A stretch of 64,000 nt of DNA. It comes from Prochlorococcus sp. AG-347-L21 (lineage in GTDB: Bacteria > Cyanobacteriota > Cyanobacteriia > PCC-6307 > Cyanobiaceae). The notes under the pieces are model-generated. The model ran no database searches. It was not told the DNA's origin and was given only the letters and a program-made list of their open reading frames with translations. The position numbers and the translations under genes are program-made. The stretch is taken from assembly GCA_003278875.1 (NCBI GenBank), contig QCCQ01000004.1, forward strand, positions 31,361-95,360. The letters run 5' to 3'. Of this stretch, positions 20,926-30,621 are shown in pieces (within the stretch, counting starts at the first letter, position 1; each line of letters starts with the position of its first letter).

Positions 20926-21611
20926 TTTTTTAAGGACAGGTGGTGAATAATCATCCCTTCCATGACTAAATTAGGAGCATTGATAATATTTTCTTTCTGA
21001 GTCATTAGAGATCTTGTAAGGAATTCAGAGTCTCCTCCACAAGTTAATAAAATATCTTTTAATGGATTAAATGAATTTTTAATAACACCAGTAAGAGAAT
21101 TGATCACTCCTTTTAAAATTGCCTCTTCTGTATTAGTTAAAAAATCTTTGGAAGGGATTTCAAATTTTTTTGGCACTTTAAGATTTTTTGTGTATTTTTC
21201 CATTGATTTTAATTGTGTAAGAAAACCTGGAATAAGTTGACCACCGAGAATAGACCCATTTGAATTTAATTTTGTTATCGATAATATTGTTCCAAAATCT
21301 GCAATTAGCAAATCTTTTTTTAAAGGGTTTTCAATATTGTTTATAGCTGCTAGACAAGCAAGAGCTCTATCAACTCCAAAATAATCAGGGAGATTTGATA
21401 ACTGAATATCTTTGGTTTTTATTTCATTTTCGCCTTTCAGTGAAAAATTTGGTAGTTTTCCTACAGAAGCCCAAATTAATTGATCAAGATCTATATTTTC
21501 GGGAACCTTTTGTTCTTTTTTGGTATGAAAAAATTTAGATTGATTTTTAGAATATTTTGCCCAATGAAGCCTACTATTGCCTACTAATAAAAAATTTATA
21601 TCTGAGGCCAT
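20922..21611 (-). CDS. coaX: Type III pantothenate kinase
   Basis: LLVGNSRLHWA, GVDRALACLAA, LIADFGTILSITKL, GGQLIPGFLTQLKSM, LLTCGGDSEFL. Confidence 0.87.
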   Translation of the reverse strand: MASDINFLLVGNSRLHWAKYSKNQSKFFHTKKEQKVPENIDLDQLIWASVGKLPNFSLKGENEIKTKDIQLSNLPDYFGVDRALACLAAINNIENPLKKDLLIADFGTILSITKLNSNGSILGGQLIPGFLTQLKSMEKYTKNLKVPKKFEIPSKDFLTNTEEAILKGVINSLTGVIKNSFNPLKDILLTCGGDSEFLTRSLMTQKENIINAPNLVMEGMIIHHLSLKN

Positions 21612-21626
21612 TGTTCTATGATCAAT

Positions 21627-22349
21627 TTAATTATTAGTGTGAATTCCACATTCTTGTTTAATCCCTCCAAATCTTGTATCTCTGCCCTTAGTTTCAAGAC
21701 CATCGGGACAACTTGAATGCCAATCGCCTACAGAAGAATAACCTTTGATAAAAAGTGGATGGGCAGGTAAATTATTTTCTTCCATATAATAAAAAATATC
21801 TTTATTTGTCCAATTTAATAAAGGCCTTAAAGAAAGTCTTTTACGAATTACGTCTATGAATTTCATTTTGTTTCTATTTTCTGTTTGACTTGATCTAACA
21901 CCACTTGCCCAGCAGGAAATATTATATTTTTCTAGACCATTTTCTAAAGGCTTTATCTTTCTTATCTCATGATACTTATCTAAATCACTTTCTTTATTTG
22001 TTTCCCAGAGTTTTCCGTATTTAGCCTCCATTCTTGCTGGAGATAATTCACTTTGCAGAACCTCTACTTCTAAGGATAAATATTCAATAAGCTTTTCTGC
22101 GTAATGGTATGTTTCTGGAGGTAGGTAACCTGTATCTATCCAAAATATTTTGATTTTCTTTTGTAGACATAACTTACTGACCATATTTAAAAGGACTGAT
22201 GAATGTATACCAAAACTTGTTGTAATAGCAAATTGATTATCAAATTTTTTATAACCCCATGAAAGCATTCCTTGAGGATTCACATCTAATAGCTCTTTAT
22301 TATATTTCCTTAAGTTAGTTTGAATATCTTTCTGGATTTTTGCAATCAT
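21627..22349 (-). CDS. cysH: Phosphoadenylyl-sulfate reductase
   Basis: AITTSFGIHSSVLLNM, IFWIDTGYLPPETY, CWASGVRSSQTENR, C-terminal KQECGIH. Confidence 0.94.
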   Translation of the reverse strand: MIAKIQKDIQTNLRKYNKELLDVNPQGMLSWGYKKFDNQFAITTSFGIHSSVLLNMVSKLCLQKKIKIFWIDTGYLPPETYHYAEKLIEYLSLEVEVLQSELSPARMEAKYGKLWETNKESDLDKYHEIRKIKPLENGLEKYNISCWASGVRSSQTENRNKMKFIDVIRKRLSLRPLLNWTNKDIFYYMEENNLPAHPLFIKGYSSVGDWHSSCPDGLETKGRDTRFGGIKQECGIHTNN

Positions 22350-22444
22350 TCTTCAATTTGGTTATGAGTTTAATTTTACTTCGCTCAATTTAAAAATTAT
22401 TCGTATAGTTTAATAATACATTTACGCATAACAATATTTCTTCA

Positions 22445-23629
22445 ATGAAATCAATACAAAAACCAATAGTAATAGTTGGAGCAGGTTTTGCAGGTATGAC
22501 ATTTGCTTTGAATTTAAAGAATCTTAATCCTTCTTTACCGATTCTTGTAGTTGATTCTGAAACTAACTTTATCTTTAAACCTTTAATGTACGAAGTTTTA
22601 AGTAAAGAAATAAGAAGTTGGGAAGCCACTCCAAAATTTGCAAATATTTTTTCCGATGCAGGTATAACCTTTTTAAGAAATTGTCTAACCAAGATTTCCT
22701 TCAAAGAAAATATTCTTGAATTTAGTGACGATTTAAAATTAAGTTATCAATATCTTGTTATCTGTACAGGATCTATTGCAAATAGTTTTTCAATAAAAGG
22801 TGTAGATGAAAATTGTTATTTTTTTAATGATTTTCACGATCTAAATAAATTAAGATCTTTTTTAAACAAATCACAAAAAACTGCTTTTCGTAAAAAATTA
22901 TTTATAGTTGGTGGCGGCCCTTCTGGCATAGAGTTGGCATGCAAAATTAAAGATATATTTACGGACCAATTAGAAATTAATGTAATAGAAAAATCAAATG
23001 AAATCCTAAATAAAAATAAAATTTTTAATAGAGAACAAGCAGAGAATGCATTAGAAAAAAGAAAAATCAACATTCTTTTGAATTCTACGGTTAAAGAAGT
23101 CTCAGAAACTAAAATAAGTATTTCTAGTGAGGTTGGAATAACTTCTTTGGATAAAGATATTGTTATTTGGACTGCTGGTGTTAAGCCTAATTTGTCTTAC
23201 TTAGAAACTGATCAAATAACAAAAAAATTTGGACGAATTTTAGTTAATAAGAATTTGCAAATAGAAAACCATAAAAACTGTTTTGCTATTGGCGATATTT
23301 CAGTTATTGACGGAATGGAGGATTTACCCATAACTGCGCAAGTCGCTATGCAGGAAGGAAGTCATCTTGCTAATAATTTAGAACTTTTAGTTCAAGGAAA
23401 GGATCCTTTACCCTTTGAATTTCAAGACAATGGTGAAATGATTAGCTTAGGAATAGGCGAAGCTTCAATTTCTGGGCTTGGGATAACTTTATCTGGGAAA
23501 TTAGCTTTTGAGGCAAGAAGACTTATATATGCTTCCAAGTTGCCTGATATTACGGAAAGCTTAAAATCTGCATCTTCATGGATATTCCAAAAAAAATCTA
23601 TTTTTAAAGAGTTTCTGAAAAAAAGATAA
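22445..23629 (+). CDS. ndbB: Type II NADH dehydrogenase (NDH-2)
   Basis: PIVIVGAGFAGMTFALNLKN, LFIVGGGPSGIELACKI, VIWTAGVKPN, CFAIGDISVI; FAD/NAD Rossmann motifs. Confidence 0.88.
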   Translation: MKSIQKPIVIVGAGFAGMTFALNLKNLNPSLPILVVDSETNFIFKPLMYEVLSKEIRSWEATPKFANIFSDAGITFLRNCLTKISFKENILEFSDDLKLSYQYLVICTGSIANSFSIKGVDENCYFFNDFHDLNKLRSFLNKSQKTAFRKKLFIVGGGPSGIELACKIKDIFTDQLEINVIEKSNEILNKNKIFNREQAENALEKRKINILLNSTVKEVSETKISISSEVGITSLDKDIVIWTAGVKPNLSYLETDQITKKFGRILVNKNLQIENHKNCFAIGDISVIDGMEDLPITAQVAMQEGSHLANNLELLVQGKDPLPFEFQDNGEMISLGIGEASISGLGITLSGKLAFEARRLIYASKLPDITESLKSASSWIFQKKSIFKEFLKKR

Positions 23630-23688
23630 TTCCCATTAAACTTTTTTGAAATATTGTTTTTGGGTATATTGAGTTAAATAAGTCTCGT

Positions 23689-25497
23689 ATGAATTTAATT
23701 GCAGTAGTTAATAATAATTTTGATGCGTTTATAACGGTAGTTGTTTTAGTAATGTCAATAATTTTGTTTATTAAAAATACTATCGCTCCAGAATTGACTG
23801 GATTGCTATGTGTTGGATTATTTATAGCTACAGGGGTTCTTTCTCCTGAAAAAGCTTTAGCTGGATTTGGTAGCCCATCCTTAATTACCCTTATGGGTTT
23901 ATTTGCAGTTTCTTCTGCATTATTCAAAAGTGGTGCCTTAGACAGAGTAAGAGAATTGATTTCTTCTGAAAGTATTAGAACTCCTAGGAAATTAATTTCT
24001 TTAATAGCTTTTTTGATTGCTCCAATATCTGGAATTGTACCTAATACTCCAGTAGTAGCATCTTTGTTACCTTTAATTGAAGGTTGGTGCGAGCGGAGAA
24101 ATATATCACCATCAAAAGTTTTATTACCTCTTTCTTTTGCTACTTTACTTGGTGGAACTCTGACATTATTAGGTAGCTCAGTAAATCTTCTTGTAAGTGA
24201 TATTAGTCAACAATTAGGTTATGGAGCTTTGGAATTATTTAGTTTGACCTCAATCGGAATTCCTGTATGGCTTATAGGTACAGCCTATATGATTCTAGTT
24301 TCTGATATGCTTTTGCCAGATAGAGGGCGAGATAAGGAGTTTATTAAAAATGGTGATATGAATATATACTTTACTGAAGTTACTATTCCCTCTTCTTCAG
24401 AATTAGTTGGACAATCTGTCAGAAATAGTAGATTGCAAAGACGATTTGACGTTGATGTTCTGGAATTACAACGAAACGGAAAAGTTATTCTTCCTCCTTT
24501 GGCTGATAGAAAGATTGAACCGAATGATAGATTAATAATTCGCGTTACAAGAGCAGACTTATTTAGGCTGCAGCAGGAACATACCATTTTGTTAGGCGAA
24601 AACAAAACATCTTTCGTAGGAGCTAATGTTTTTTCAGATGATGAAGGTACCAAGACCTTTGAAGCTCTGTTACCAGCTGGCTCAACCCTAGCTGGTGCAA
24701 GTTTGAGAGAATTAAGATTCAGGCAACGTCATAATGCAACAGTTTTGGCGCTAAGAAGAGGTCAACAAACTGTTCAGGAGAGATTAGGTCAAGCTGTTTT
24801 AAGGGCGGGAGATGTTTTATTATTGCAAGCACCGTTAGATTCAATAAGAGGTTTGCAAGCTAGTAATGATTTGCTGATTTTAGATCAATTCGAAGATGAT
24901 TTACCTTTCTTAATAAAAAAACCTATATCGATTGGAATTGCAATAGGAATGATAGTTTTGCCTTCGGTTTCTAATATTCCATTAGTAGGTTCAGTCCTTT
25001 TAGCCGTTATTGCCATGGTTGCTTGTGGATGTTTAAGACCTGCAGAGATACAAAAATCAATTAGGTTAGACGTCATTTTATTGTTGGGATCTTTATCATG
25101 CTTTAGCGTAGCTATGCAAGTAACAGGATTAGCAGATTTAATTGCAGTCAATCTAAACTTTGTCCTTAATGGAATGCCTTTGTATTTTGCACTAGTTGTA
25201 ATTTTTGTATCGACAGTTGTTCTTACACAATTCATCAGTAATGCTGCTTCAGTTGCTTTGATTTTGCCTGTTGCTATTGAATTCTCAAATGTTTTAGGCA
25301 TTTCACCAAGCGCTTTAATAATGCTTGTTTTATTCGGTGCAAGTCAATCTTTCTTAACTCCAATGGGTTATCAAACAAATTTAATGGTCTATGGTCCTGG
25401 AAGATATAGATTTTTTGATATCGCAAAATACGGAGCTGGATTAACACTTATAATGTCATTTACAGTGCCAGCATTGATAGTTCTAAACTACGGGTAA
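23689..25497 (+). CDS. SLC13/DASS-type (SAC1-like) transporter with two internal TrkA-C (RCK_C) domains
   Basis: N- and C-terminal TM bundles flanking two RCK_C-like repeats (VTIPSSSELVGQSVRNSRLQRRFDVDVLELQRNG..NDRLIIRV; ALLPAGSTLAGASLRELRFRQRHNATVLALRRG..GDVLLLQA). Confidence 0.9.
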   Translation: MNLIAVVNNNFDAFITVVVLVMSIILFIKNTIAPELTGLLCVGLFIATGVLSPEKALAGFGSPSLITLMGLFAVSSALFKSGALDRVRELISSESIRTPRKLISLIAFLIAPISGIVPNTPVVASLLPLIEGWCERRNISPSKVLLPLSFATLLGGTLTLLGSSVNLLVSDISQQLGYGALELFSLTSIGIPVWLIGTAYMILVSDMLLPDRGRDKEFIKNGDMNIYFTEVTIPSSSELVGQSVRNSRLQRRFDVDVLELQRNGKVILPPLADRKIEPNDRLIIRVTRADLFRLQQEHTILLGENKTSFVGANVFSDDEGTKTFEALLPAGSTLAGASLRELRFRQRHNATVLALRRGQQTVQERLGQAVLRAGDVLLLQAPLDSIRGLQASNDLLILDQFEDDLPFLIKKPISIGIAIGMIVLPSVSNIPLVGSVLLAVIAMVACGCLRPAEIQKSIRLDVILLLGSLSCFSVAMQVTGLADLIAVNLNFVLNGMPLYFALVVIFVSTVVLTQFISNAASVALILPVAIEFSNVLGISPSALIMLVLFGASQSFLTPMGYQTNLMVYGPGRYRFFDIAKYGAGLTLIMSFTVPALIVLNYG

Positions 25498-25501
25498 TAT
25501 C

Positions 25502-26905
25502 GTGAAATTATCAAGTAAGGTTTATAAGTTAAAAGATGCTTACAAAAAGCTGTCTGTACCGCAATTTACCATTGTTACAGGCTTGTTTATTATTTTCCTT
25601 GGAACTTTAATTTTGAGTTCTCCATTATGCTCATCTTCAAAGGTTGGCTTGTGGGAAGCATTTTTTACATCTACTTCTGCAATAACCGTTACCGGCTTAA
25701 CCATAATAGATATTGGTGTTGATTTGAATTTCTTTGGGCAAGTTTTCTTGGCTTTTATGCTTTTATCAGGTGGTCTAGGATTAATGGCCATTACGACATT
25801 TTTACAAGGGTTTGTTGTAAAGGGGGCAAAGCTAAGAACTAGATTAGACAAAGGAAAGACTCTAGATGAATTTGGAGTTGGCGGAATTGGTCGAACTTTT
25901 CAAAGCATTGCTATTACAGCGATTAGTATCATATCCTTGGGCGCAATTATTTTATATTCTTTTGGATTTGTAGACATTCAAAATAATTGGGAAAGACTAT
26001 GGTCCTCAATTTTTCACAGCATATCTGCATATAACAACGCAGGATTTTCTTTATGGTCAAATAGTCTCCAAGACTATAGAACAAATTATTTTGTTAATAG
26101 TGTTTTTATTTTTCTAATTTTTATGGGTGGATTGGGATGGCGGGTTATTGATGATATTTGGAGTAATAAAAAAAATCTTTCTTATAAAAAATTAAGTCTT
26201 CATTCCAGATTAGTTATTAGGACAAGTTTATCTCTAATATTATTCGGATCATTAGGGTTTTTCATCACTGAATCATTGCTAAATAGTCAATTTTTTAATG
26301 ATTTGAATTTGTTTGAACGGTTATTGTCATCAATCTTTGAAACAGTAAGTGCGAGAACTGCAGGCTTTACAAATTACCCAATCTCCTTGAACTCTATATC
26401 AGATACTGGTTTATTATTATTAATGACTCTGATGTTTATTGGAGCAAGTACCGGAGGTACTGGTGGCGGAATAAAAACAACTACATTTATTGCTTTAATG
26501 GCTGCAACTAGATCAACTTTAAGAGGTCAAAAAGATGTAATTATTAGCAATAGATTAATTTCAGATAAAGTTATTCTAAAGGCAGTTGGAATCACAGTGG
26601 GATCTTTGCTTTTTGTTCTTTTAATGGCAATGGTGCTAAGTACCACTAATACGTTTGTTAAGAAAGAATCTTTCACATTCCTAGAAATTTTGTTCACTTG
26701 CATATCTGCATTTGCAACTGTTGGTTTTGATATTGGTTTAACTGCTAAATTAAATCATTTCGGCCAATTTATTCTTATTGTAGGGATGTTCGTGGGAAGA
26801 CTTGGTATCCTTTTGCTTTTAAGTGCACTTTGGCAGGCTCTTTATAAGAGTAGAATAGATAGACAAAAGAGAATTGGCTATCCTAGGGCTGATCTTTATG
26901 TTTAG
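25502..26905 (+). CDS. ktrB: K+ transporter Trk/Ktr membrane subunit
   Basis: STSAITVTGLTIIDIGVDLNFFGQVFLAFMLLSGGLGLMA, SISAYNNAGFSLW, ETVSARTAGFTNYPI, IGASTGGTGGGIKTTTF, ISAFATVGFDIGLT selectivity-filter repeats. GTG start. Confidence 0.92.
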   Translation: MKLSSKVYKLKDAYKKLSVPQFTIVTGLFIIFLGTLILSSPLCSSSKVGLWEAFFTSTSAITVTGLTIIDIGVDLNFFGQVFLAFMLLSGGLGLMAITTFLQGFVVKGAKLRTRLDKGKTLDEFGVGGIGRTFQSIAITAISIISLGAIILYSFGFVDIQNNWERLWSSIFHSISAYNNAGFSLWSNSLQDYRTNYFVNSVFIFLIFMGGLGWRVIDDIWSNKKNLSYKKLSLHSRLVIRTSLSLILFGSLGFFITESLLNSQFFNDLNLFERLLSSIFETVSARTAGFTNYPISLNSISDTGLLLLMTLMFIGASTGGTGGGIKTTTFIALMAATRSTLRGQKDVIISNRLISDKVILKAVGITVGSLLFVLLMAMVLSTTNTFVKKESFTFLEILFTCISAFATVGFDIGLTAKLNHFGQFILIVGMFVGRLGILLLLSALWQALYKSRIDRQKRIGYPRADLYV

Positions 26906-26923
26906 GGTTGACTGAGTATTATT

Positions 26924-27628
26924 ATGGCTGATTGGTGGCAGTGGTCTCAAAAGAGAGAAAAAGAATCCCTCACTTTTGCAGTTGTTGGCATTGGAAGATT
27001 TGGAACCGCTGTATGTAGAGAACTTATAAGTAATGGTGCAGATGTTTTGGCTGCAGATTATTCGGAAAAAGCTATTGATGATTTGAGACAATTGGAACCT
27101 TCTATAGAAGCTAGAGTTGTAGATTGTACTGATGAAGAGTCTATGAAGGAATCTGGAATACTTGAAATGAATACTGTCGTAGTAGGTATAAGTGAACCTA
27201 TTGAAGCAAGTATTACAACGACACTTATTGCTAAAGATAGTGAAGGTAGCAAAGTGAAAAGAGTAATAGCAAGAGCTACGAGCGACTTGCATGAAAAAAT
27301 GTTAAAAAGGGTAGGTGCTGATAAAGTTGTCTTCCCTTCTAGAATGCAAGGTGAAAGATTAGGTTTAGAACTAGTTAGACCAAATCTAATTGAAAGATTG
27401 GAACTAGATAACCAAACTGGTATAGATGAAATAACTGTTCCAGAGGAATTTATTGGAAGATCTTTGAGAGATTTAAATTTGAGGAAAAATTATTTAGTGA
27501 ATGTTCTTGCAGCGGGACCTGCTGAAAAGTTAACAGTTAATCCTCCAGCAAAATATATCTTGGAAAGAGGAAATATCTTGGTAGTAATGGGAAAAACTGC
27601 AGATTTACAGAAATTGCCTCAGAATTAA
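26924..27628 (+). CDS. ktrA: K+ uptake regulatory subunit (RCK_N + RCK_C)
   Basis: FAVVGIGRFGTAVCRELISNGADVLAADYSEKAIDDL...VRPNLIERLEL..GRSLRDLNLRKNYLVNVLA. Confidence 0.93.
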   Translation: MADWWQWSQKREKESLTFAVVGIGRFGTAVCRELISNGADVLAADYSEKAIDDLRQLEPSIEARVVDCTDEESMKESGILEMNTVVVGISEPIEASITTTLIAKDSEGSKVKRVIARATSDLHEKMLKRVGADKVVFPSRMQGERLGLELVRPNLIERLELDNQTGIDEITVPEEFIGRSLRDLNLRKNYLVNVLAAGPAEKLTVNPPAKYILERGNILVVMGKTADLQKLPQN

Positions 27629-27634
27629 ATATTT

Positions 27635-27937
27635 TTAATCAGATTTTTTATAGTATCTAATTCTTTGATGAGCTCTTTTTAATCTTTTTACGCTCTGTTT
27701 TTCAAGTTCGTCTCTAAATTTATTGGTTTTTAAATTATTTTCTAAGAAGAGTGATTTGTTCTCTTTCTCGAAGTATTTTTTTATACCCTCTTGTATCAAT
27801 ACTTTTGCCATATTACTAACTGTCCTAGATTCATTATTGGCCAAAATAGTTAATTGCTCACATATTAATTCTGGAAGAACTACTTGAATTCTTGGGGATT
27901 TAGGCTTCCCATTAGTTGAGTTTTGCCGGGTAGCCAT
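27635..27937 (-). CDS. Ribbon-helix-helix (CopG/Arc-like) putative DNA-binding protein
   Basis: SPRIQVVLPELICEQLTILANNESRTVSNMAKVLIQEGIKKYFEKE fits a beta strand + two helices RHH pattern. Confidence 0.72.
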   Translation of the reverse strand: MATRQNSTNGKPKSPRIQVVLPELICEQLTILANNESRTVSNMAKVLIQEGIKKYFEKENKSLFLENNLKTNKFRDELEKQSVKRLKRAHQRIRYYKKSD

Positions 27938-27967
27938 GAGTCAAAGTAGATAACTGTTACTTATAAG

Positions 27968-28004
27968 TATACACAGTTAGTCAAGGATACTATCTTTGTG
28001 TATA
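27968..28004. promoter_or_regulatory. Inverted repeat TATACACA-N21-TGTGTATA in the divergent promoter between RHH gene and 28055 ORF
   Basis: tatacaca at 27968-27975 and tgtgtata at 27997-28004, perfect 8-bp arms between divergent genes. Confidence 0.5.
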
Positions 28005-28054
28005 TTATTAATAAGGAAATTTATGTCCGTATCAATTAATTTTTTTATTGTCCT

Positions 28055-28393
28055 ATGAAAAATTCAAGAAAAATTGATTCTCCTAAAAGGTCGATAATTG
28101 ATAAACCGAAAAAAAGATTAGTCAATTCTGATTCTCACGATAATGAAAATAGTGACGTTTTGGTATCAGCTGTAATTAGTCCATATTTGTTAACTCATCT
28201 TCACCATATTCTTCAGCAGTCTGAGTATTATGCCCAAAAAGATGGTAGAAAATCTCACGCAGCTAACTTTGCGAAACTAAGAAAAGTTTTATGTTTAGAC
28301 GCAAGAAGTATGGCAGATGCCTCTGCAAAAGAGATAGAAGATGTGGATAATGATTTATCTAATAATAAATATAATGAACAAAATGTAGCTTGA
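28055..28393 (+). CDS. Conserved hypothetical protein
   Basis: 112 aa, complete ORF; basic N-terminus, helical core VSAVISPYLLTHLHHILQQSEYYAQKDGRKSHAANFAKLRKVL. Confidence 0.72.
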   Translation: MKNSRKIDSPKRSIIDKPKKRLVNSDSHDNENSDVLVSAVISPYLLTHLHHILQQSEYYAQKDGRKSHAANFAKLRKVLCLDARSMADASAKEIEDVDNDLSNNKYNEQNVA

Positions 28394-28427
28394 AGTAATA
28401 ATCTATTAATAAATAGATTTTAAAAAC

Positions 28428-28658
28428 ATGTCCAGTAATGCTGAAAAGCTCTATCAGTTAATAGCCAATGATTCCAAAAAGAAACAAAGTCTGTTTATGA
28501 CAGCCTTAACTAATCCTAAAAAAGCCTTAGATAAAATATGCGATATAGGCAAAGAATTAAATATTTCTGTGACTAAAGAAGAGGTTATTGAATATTTAAG
28601 TACTATTGATGACGAGGCAACTAAAATGTGGTTAATTAAGGCTCGAGGAGGTCTTTAG
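28428..28658 (+). CDS. Nif11-like domain small protein
   Basis: 76 aa; ..LTNPKKALDKICDIGKELNISVTKEEVIEYLSTIDDEATKMWLIKARGGL resembles Nif11/nitrile hydratase-like leader domain by pattern. Confidence 0.55.
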   Translation: MSSNAEKLYQLIANDSKKKQSLFMTALTNPKKALDKICDIGKELNISVTKEEVIEYLSTIDDEATKMWLIKARGGL

Positions 28659-28812
28659 GAAAAGGTTTCGAATAAGTATTATTTGGATTAGGAATAGGTT
28701 TTACTCTTTTGTTGTAACCACCTCCACCAGCCAAAGTCCAAAAAAACCAATAACTAGGAATTGCAAGAGCTGCAGCTATGAAAATTACTACAATTTGTTC
28801 TATTCTTTTCAT
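28636..28812 (-). CDS. Small single-TM protein (58 aa), not in ORF track
   Basis: MKRIEQIVVIFIAAALAIPSYWFFWTLAGGGGYNKRVKPIPNPNNTYSKPFPKDLLEP; complete ATG-TAA; overlaps the Nif11-like ORF 3' end by 23 bp. Confidence 0.68.
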   Translation of the reverse strand: MKRIEQIVVIFIAAALAIPSYWFFWTLAGGGGYNKRVKPIPNPNNTYSKPFPKDLLEP

Positions 28813-28884
28813 GATTTAATTTTATTCCACAAAATATTTTTTAGTAAATAAGCCACAGATTTTGTAAATTCTATTTTTAAAAAA

Positions 28885-30513
28885 GTGATTAGATTTGAAG
28901 GTGTAAGCAAAATTTATTCTACAGATGTTGTTTTAAAAAATATTAGTTGGGAGATTAAGAAAGGAGAAAAAGTTGGTTTAGTTGGTTCTAATGGTGCAGG
29001 TAAATCAACCCAATTTAAGATTTTAATTGGAGAGGAAGAGCAAACAAGTGGAACGATCATCAAAGAGGGAAATCCTAAAATTGCACATTTAAAGCAAGAG
29101 TTTGATTGTAATTTGAATTTTTCAGTGAGACAGGAATTAGAAAGTTCTTTTAAAGATATACAAATTGTTGCCATTAAACTTTTAGAAATTGAGAATAAAA
29201 TGAAATCATTGGATATAAAAAAAAATTCCGATGAACTTGAAATATTTGTAAATGAACTCGCAAAATATCAAGCAAAATTTGAAGCTTTAGGTGGTTATAA
29301 AATGCAATCTGATGTAGAAAAAATATTACCAAAATTAGGATTTTCTATAGAAGATGCTGATAAATTAGTTGGCAATTTCTCAGGTGGTTGGCAGATGAAA
29401 GTTGCACTTGGAAAAATAATCTTACAAAAACCTGATTTACTTTTACTGGATGAACCAACCAATCATTTAGATCTAGAAACTATTTTTTGGTTGGAAGAAT
29501 ACCTATCATCGCTTAAAATTGCAGTCATAATAATTAGCCATGATAGATATTTCTTAGATAAATTATGTAAAAAAATAATTTTTGTAGATAGAGGCACATC
29601 TGAAACATTTAATGGAAACTATTCTTTTTTTGTCGAACAGAAATCTTTAAATGAAGAATCACAAAATAAGGCATATCAATTACAACAAAAAGAAATTGAG
29701 TTACAGAAGAGGTATATCGATAGATTTAGAGCTAGTGCAACTAGAAGTTCTCAAGCAAAGAGTAGAGAAAAACAATTAAAAAAGATTTCTAAAATTGAGG
29801 CTCCCATAGCAAAATCAAAAAGTCCTGTTTTTAATTTTCCAGAGTGCCCTCGTTCAGGAAAATTAGTTCTAAATATCAAAAATTTGTCTCATAGTTTCGA
29901 GGATAAAATTCTTTTTTTAGATATTAATTTAAAGATTTCTTCTGGGGAGAAAATAGCAATATTGGGACCTAATGGCTGCGGTAAATCTACATTGCTTAAA
30001 ATTATTATGAAAAAAATATCTCCTGAAATTGGAGAAATTAATCTTGGTAAACATAATATAATTACTAACTATTATGAACAGAATCAGGCTGAAGCACTTT
30101 CGCTTGATGAAAGGGTTATTGATTTAATATGTAATAAGTCTCCAGAATGGTCCCAAAAAAAAGTTAGAACATTTTTAGGGGGTTTTGGCTTTCAAAATGA
30201 AACTGTTTTTAAATATATTAAACAACTCAGTGGGGGAGAAAAGGCAAGATTAGCATTAGCGCGCATGATTATTAATCCTAGTAATTTCCTTCTTTTGGAC
30301 GAACCAACTAATCATTTGGATCTGCAATCTAAGGAAAACTTAGAATTAGCAATTAAAAATTATAAAGGTTCCTTATTAATCGTTTCTCATGATCGGTATT
30401 TTATTTCAAAGGTTGCAAATAGAATTATTGAAATTAAAGATTCAAAGTTATTTTCATATGATGGTAATTACGAATATTTTTTAGAAAAAACTCAAAGTCA
30501 TAAAAAAATTTGA
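28885..30513 (+). CDS. ABC-F family ATPase
   Basis: Two NBDs: GSNGAGKSTQ / NFSGGWQMKVALGKI / LLLDEPTNHLD and [12 protein letters not shown] / LSGGEKARLALARM / LLLDEPTNHLD, no TM. GTG start. Confidence 0.95.
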   Translation: MIRFEGVSKIYSTDVVLKNISWEIKKGEKVGLVGSNGAGKSTQFKILIGEEEQTSGTIIKEGNPKIAHLKQEFDCNLNFSVRQELESSFKDIQIVAIKLLEIENKMKSLDIKKNSDELEIFVNELAKYQAKFEALGGYKMQSDVEKILPKLGFSIEDADKLVGNFSGGWQMKVALGKIILQKPDLLLLDEPTNHLDLETIFWLEEYLSSLKIAVIIISHDRYFLDKLCKKIIFVDRGTSETFNGNYSFFVEQKSLNEESQNKAYQLQQKEIELQKRYIDRFRASATRSSQAKSREKQLKKISKIEAPIAKSKSPVFNFPECPRSGKLVLNIKNLSHSFEDKILFLDINLKISSGEKIAILGPNGCGKSTLLKIIMKKISPEIGEINLGKHNIITNYYEQNQAEALSLDERVIDLICNKSPEWSQKKVRTFLGGFGFQNETVFKYIKQLSGGEKARLALARMIINPSNFLLLDEPTNHLDLQSKENLELAIKNYKGSLLIVSHDRYFISKVANRIIEIKDSKLFSYDGNYEYFLEKTQSHKKI

Positions 30514-30621
30514 TTACTTTTAATAATGTTTACATTTGGCTAAGTAAGTTCACTCATTTATCTTTACAAAGTTTACCGTCCTTGATTAATCTTTAAAAAA
30601 CAAAAATAATTAATCATCTAT

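Noticed and set aside
28428-28658. Prochlorosin-type lanthipeptide precursor
   Set aside because: Although Nif11-like with a GG near the C-terminus, only one residue follows, there is no Cys/Ser/Thr core and no LanM nearby; kept as a Nif11-like protein only.
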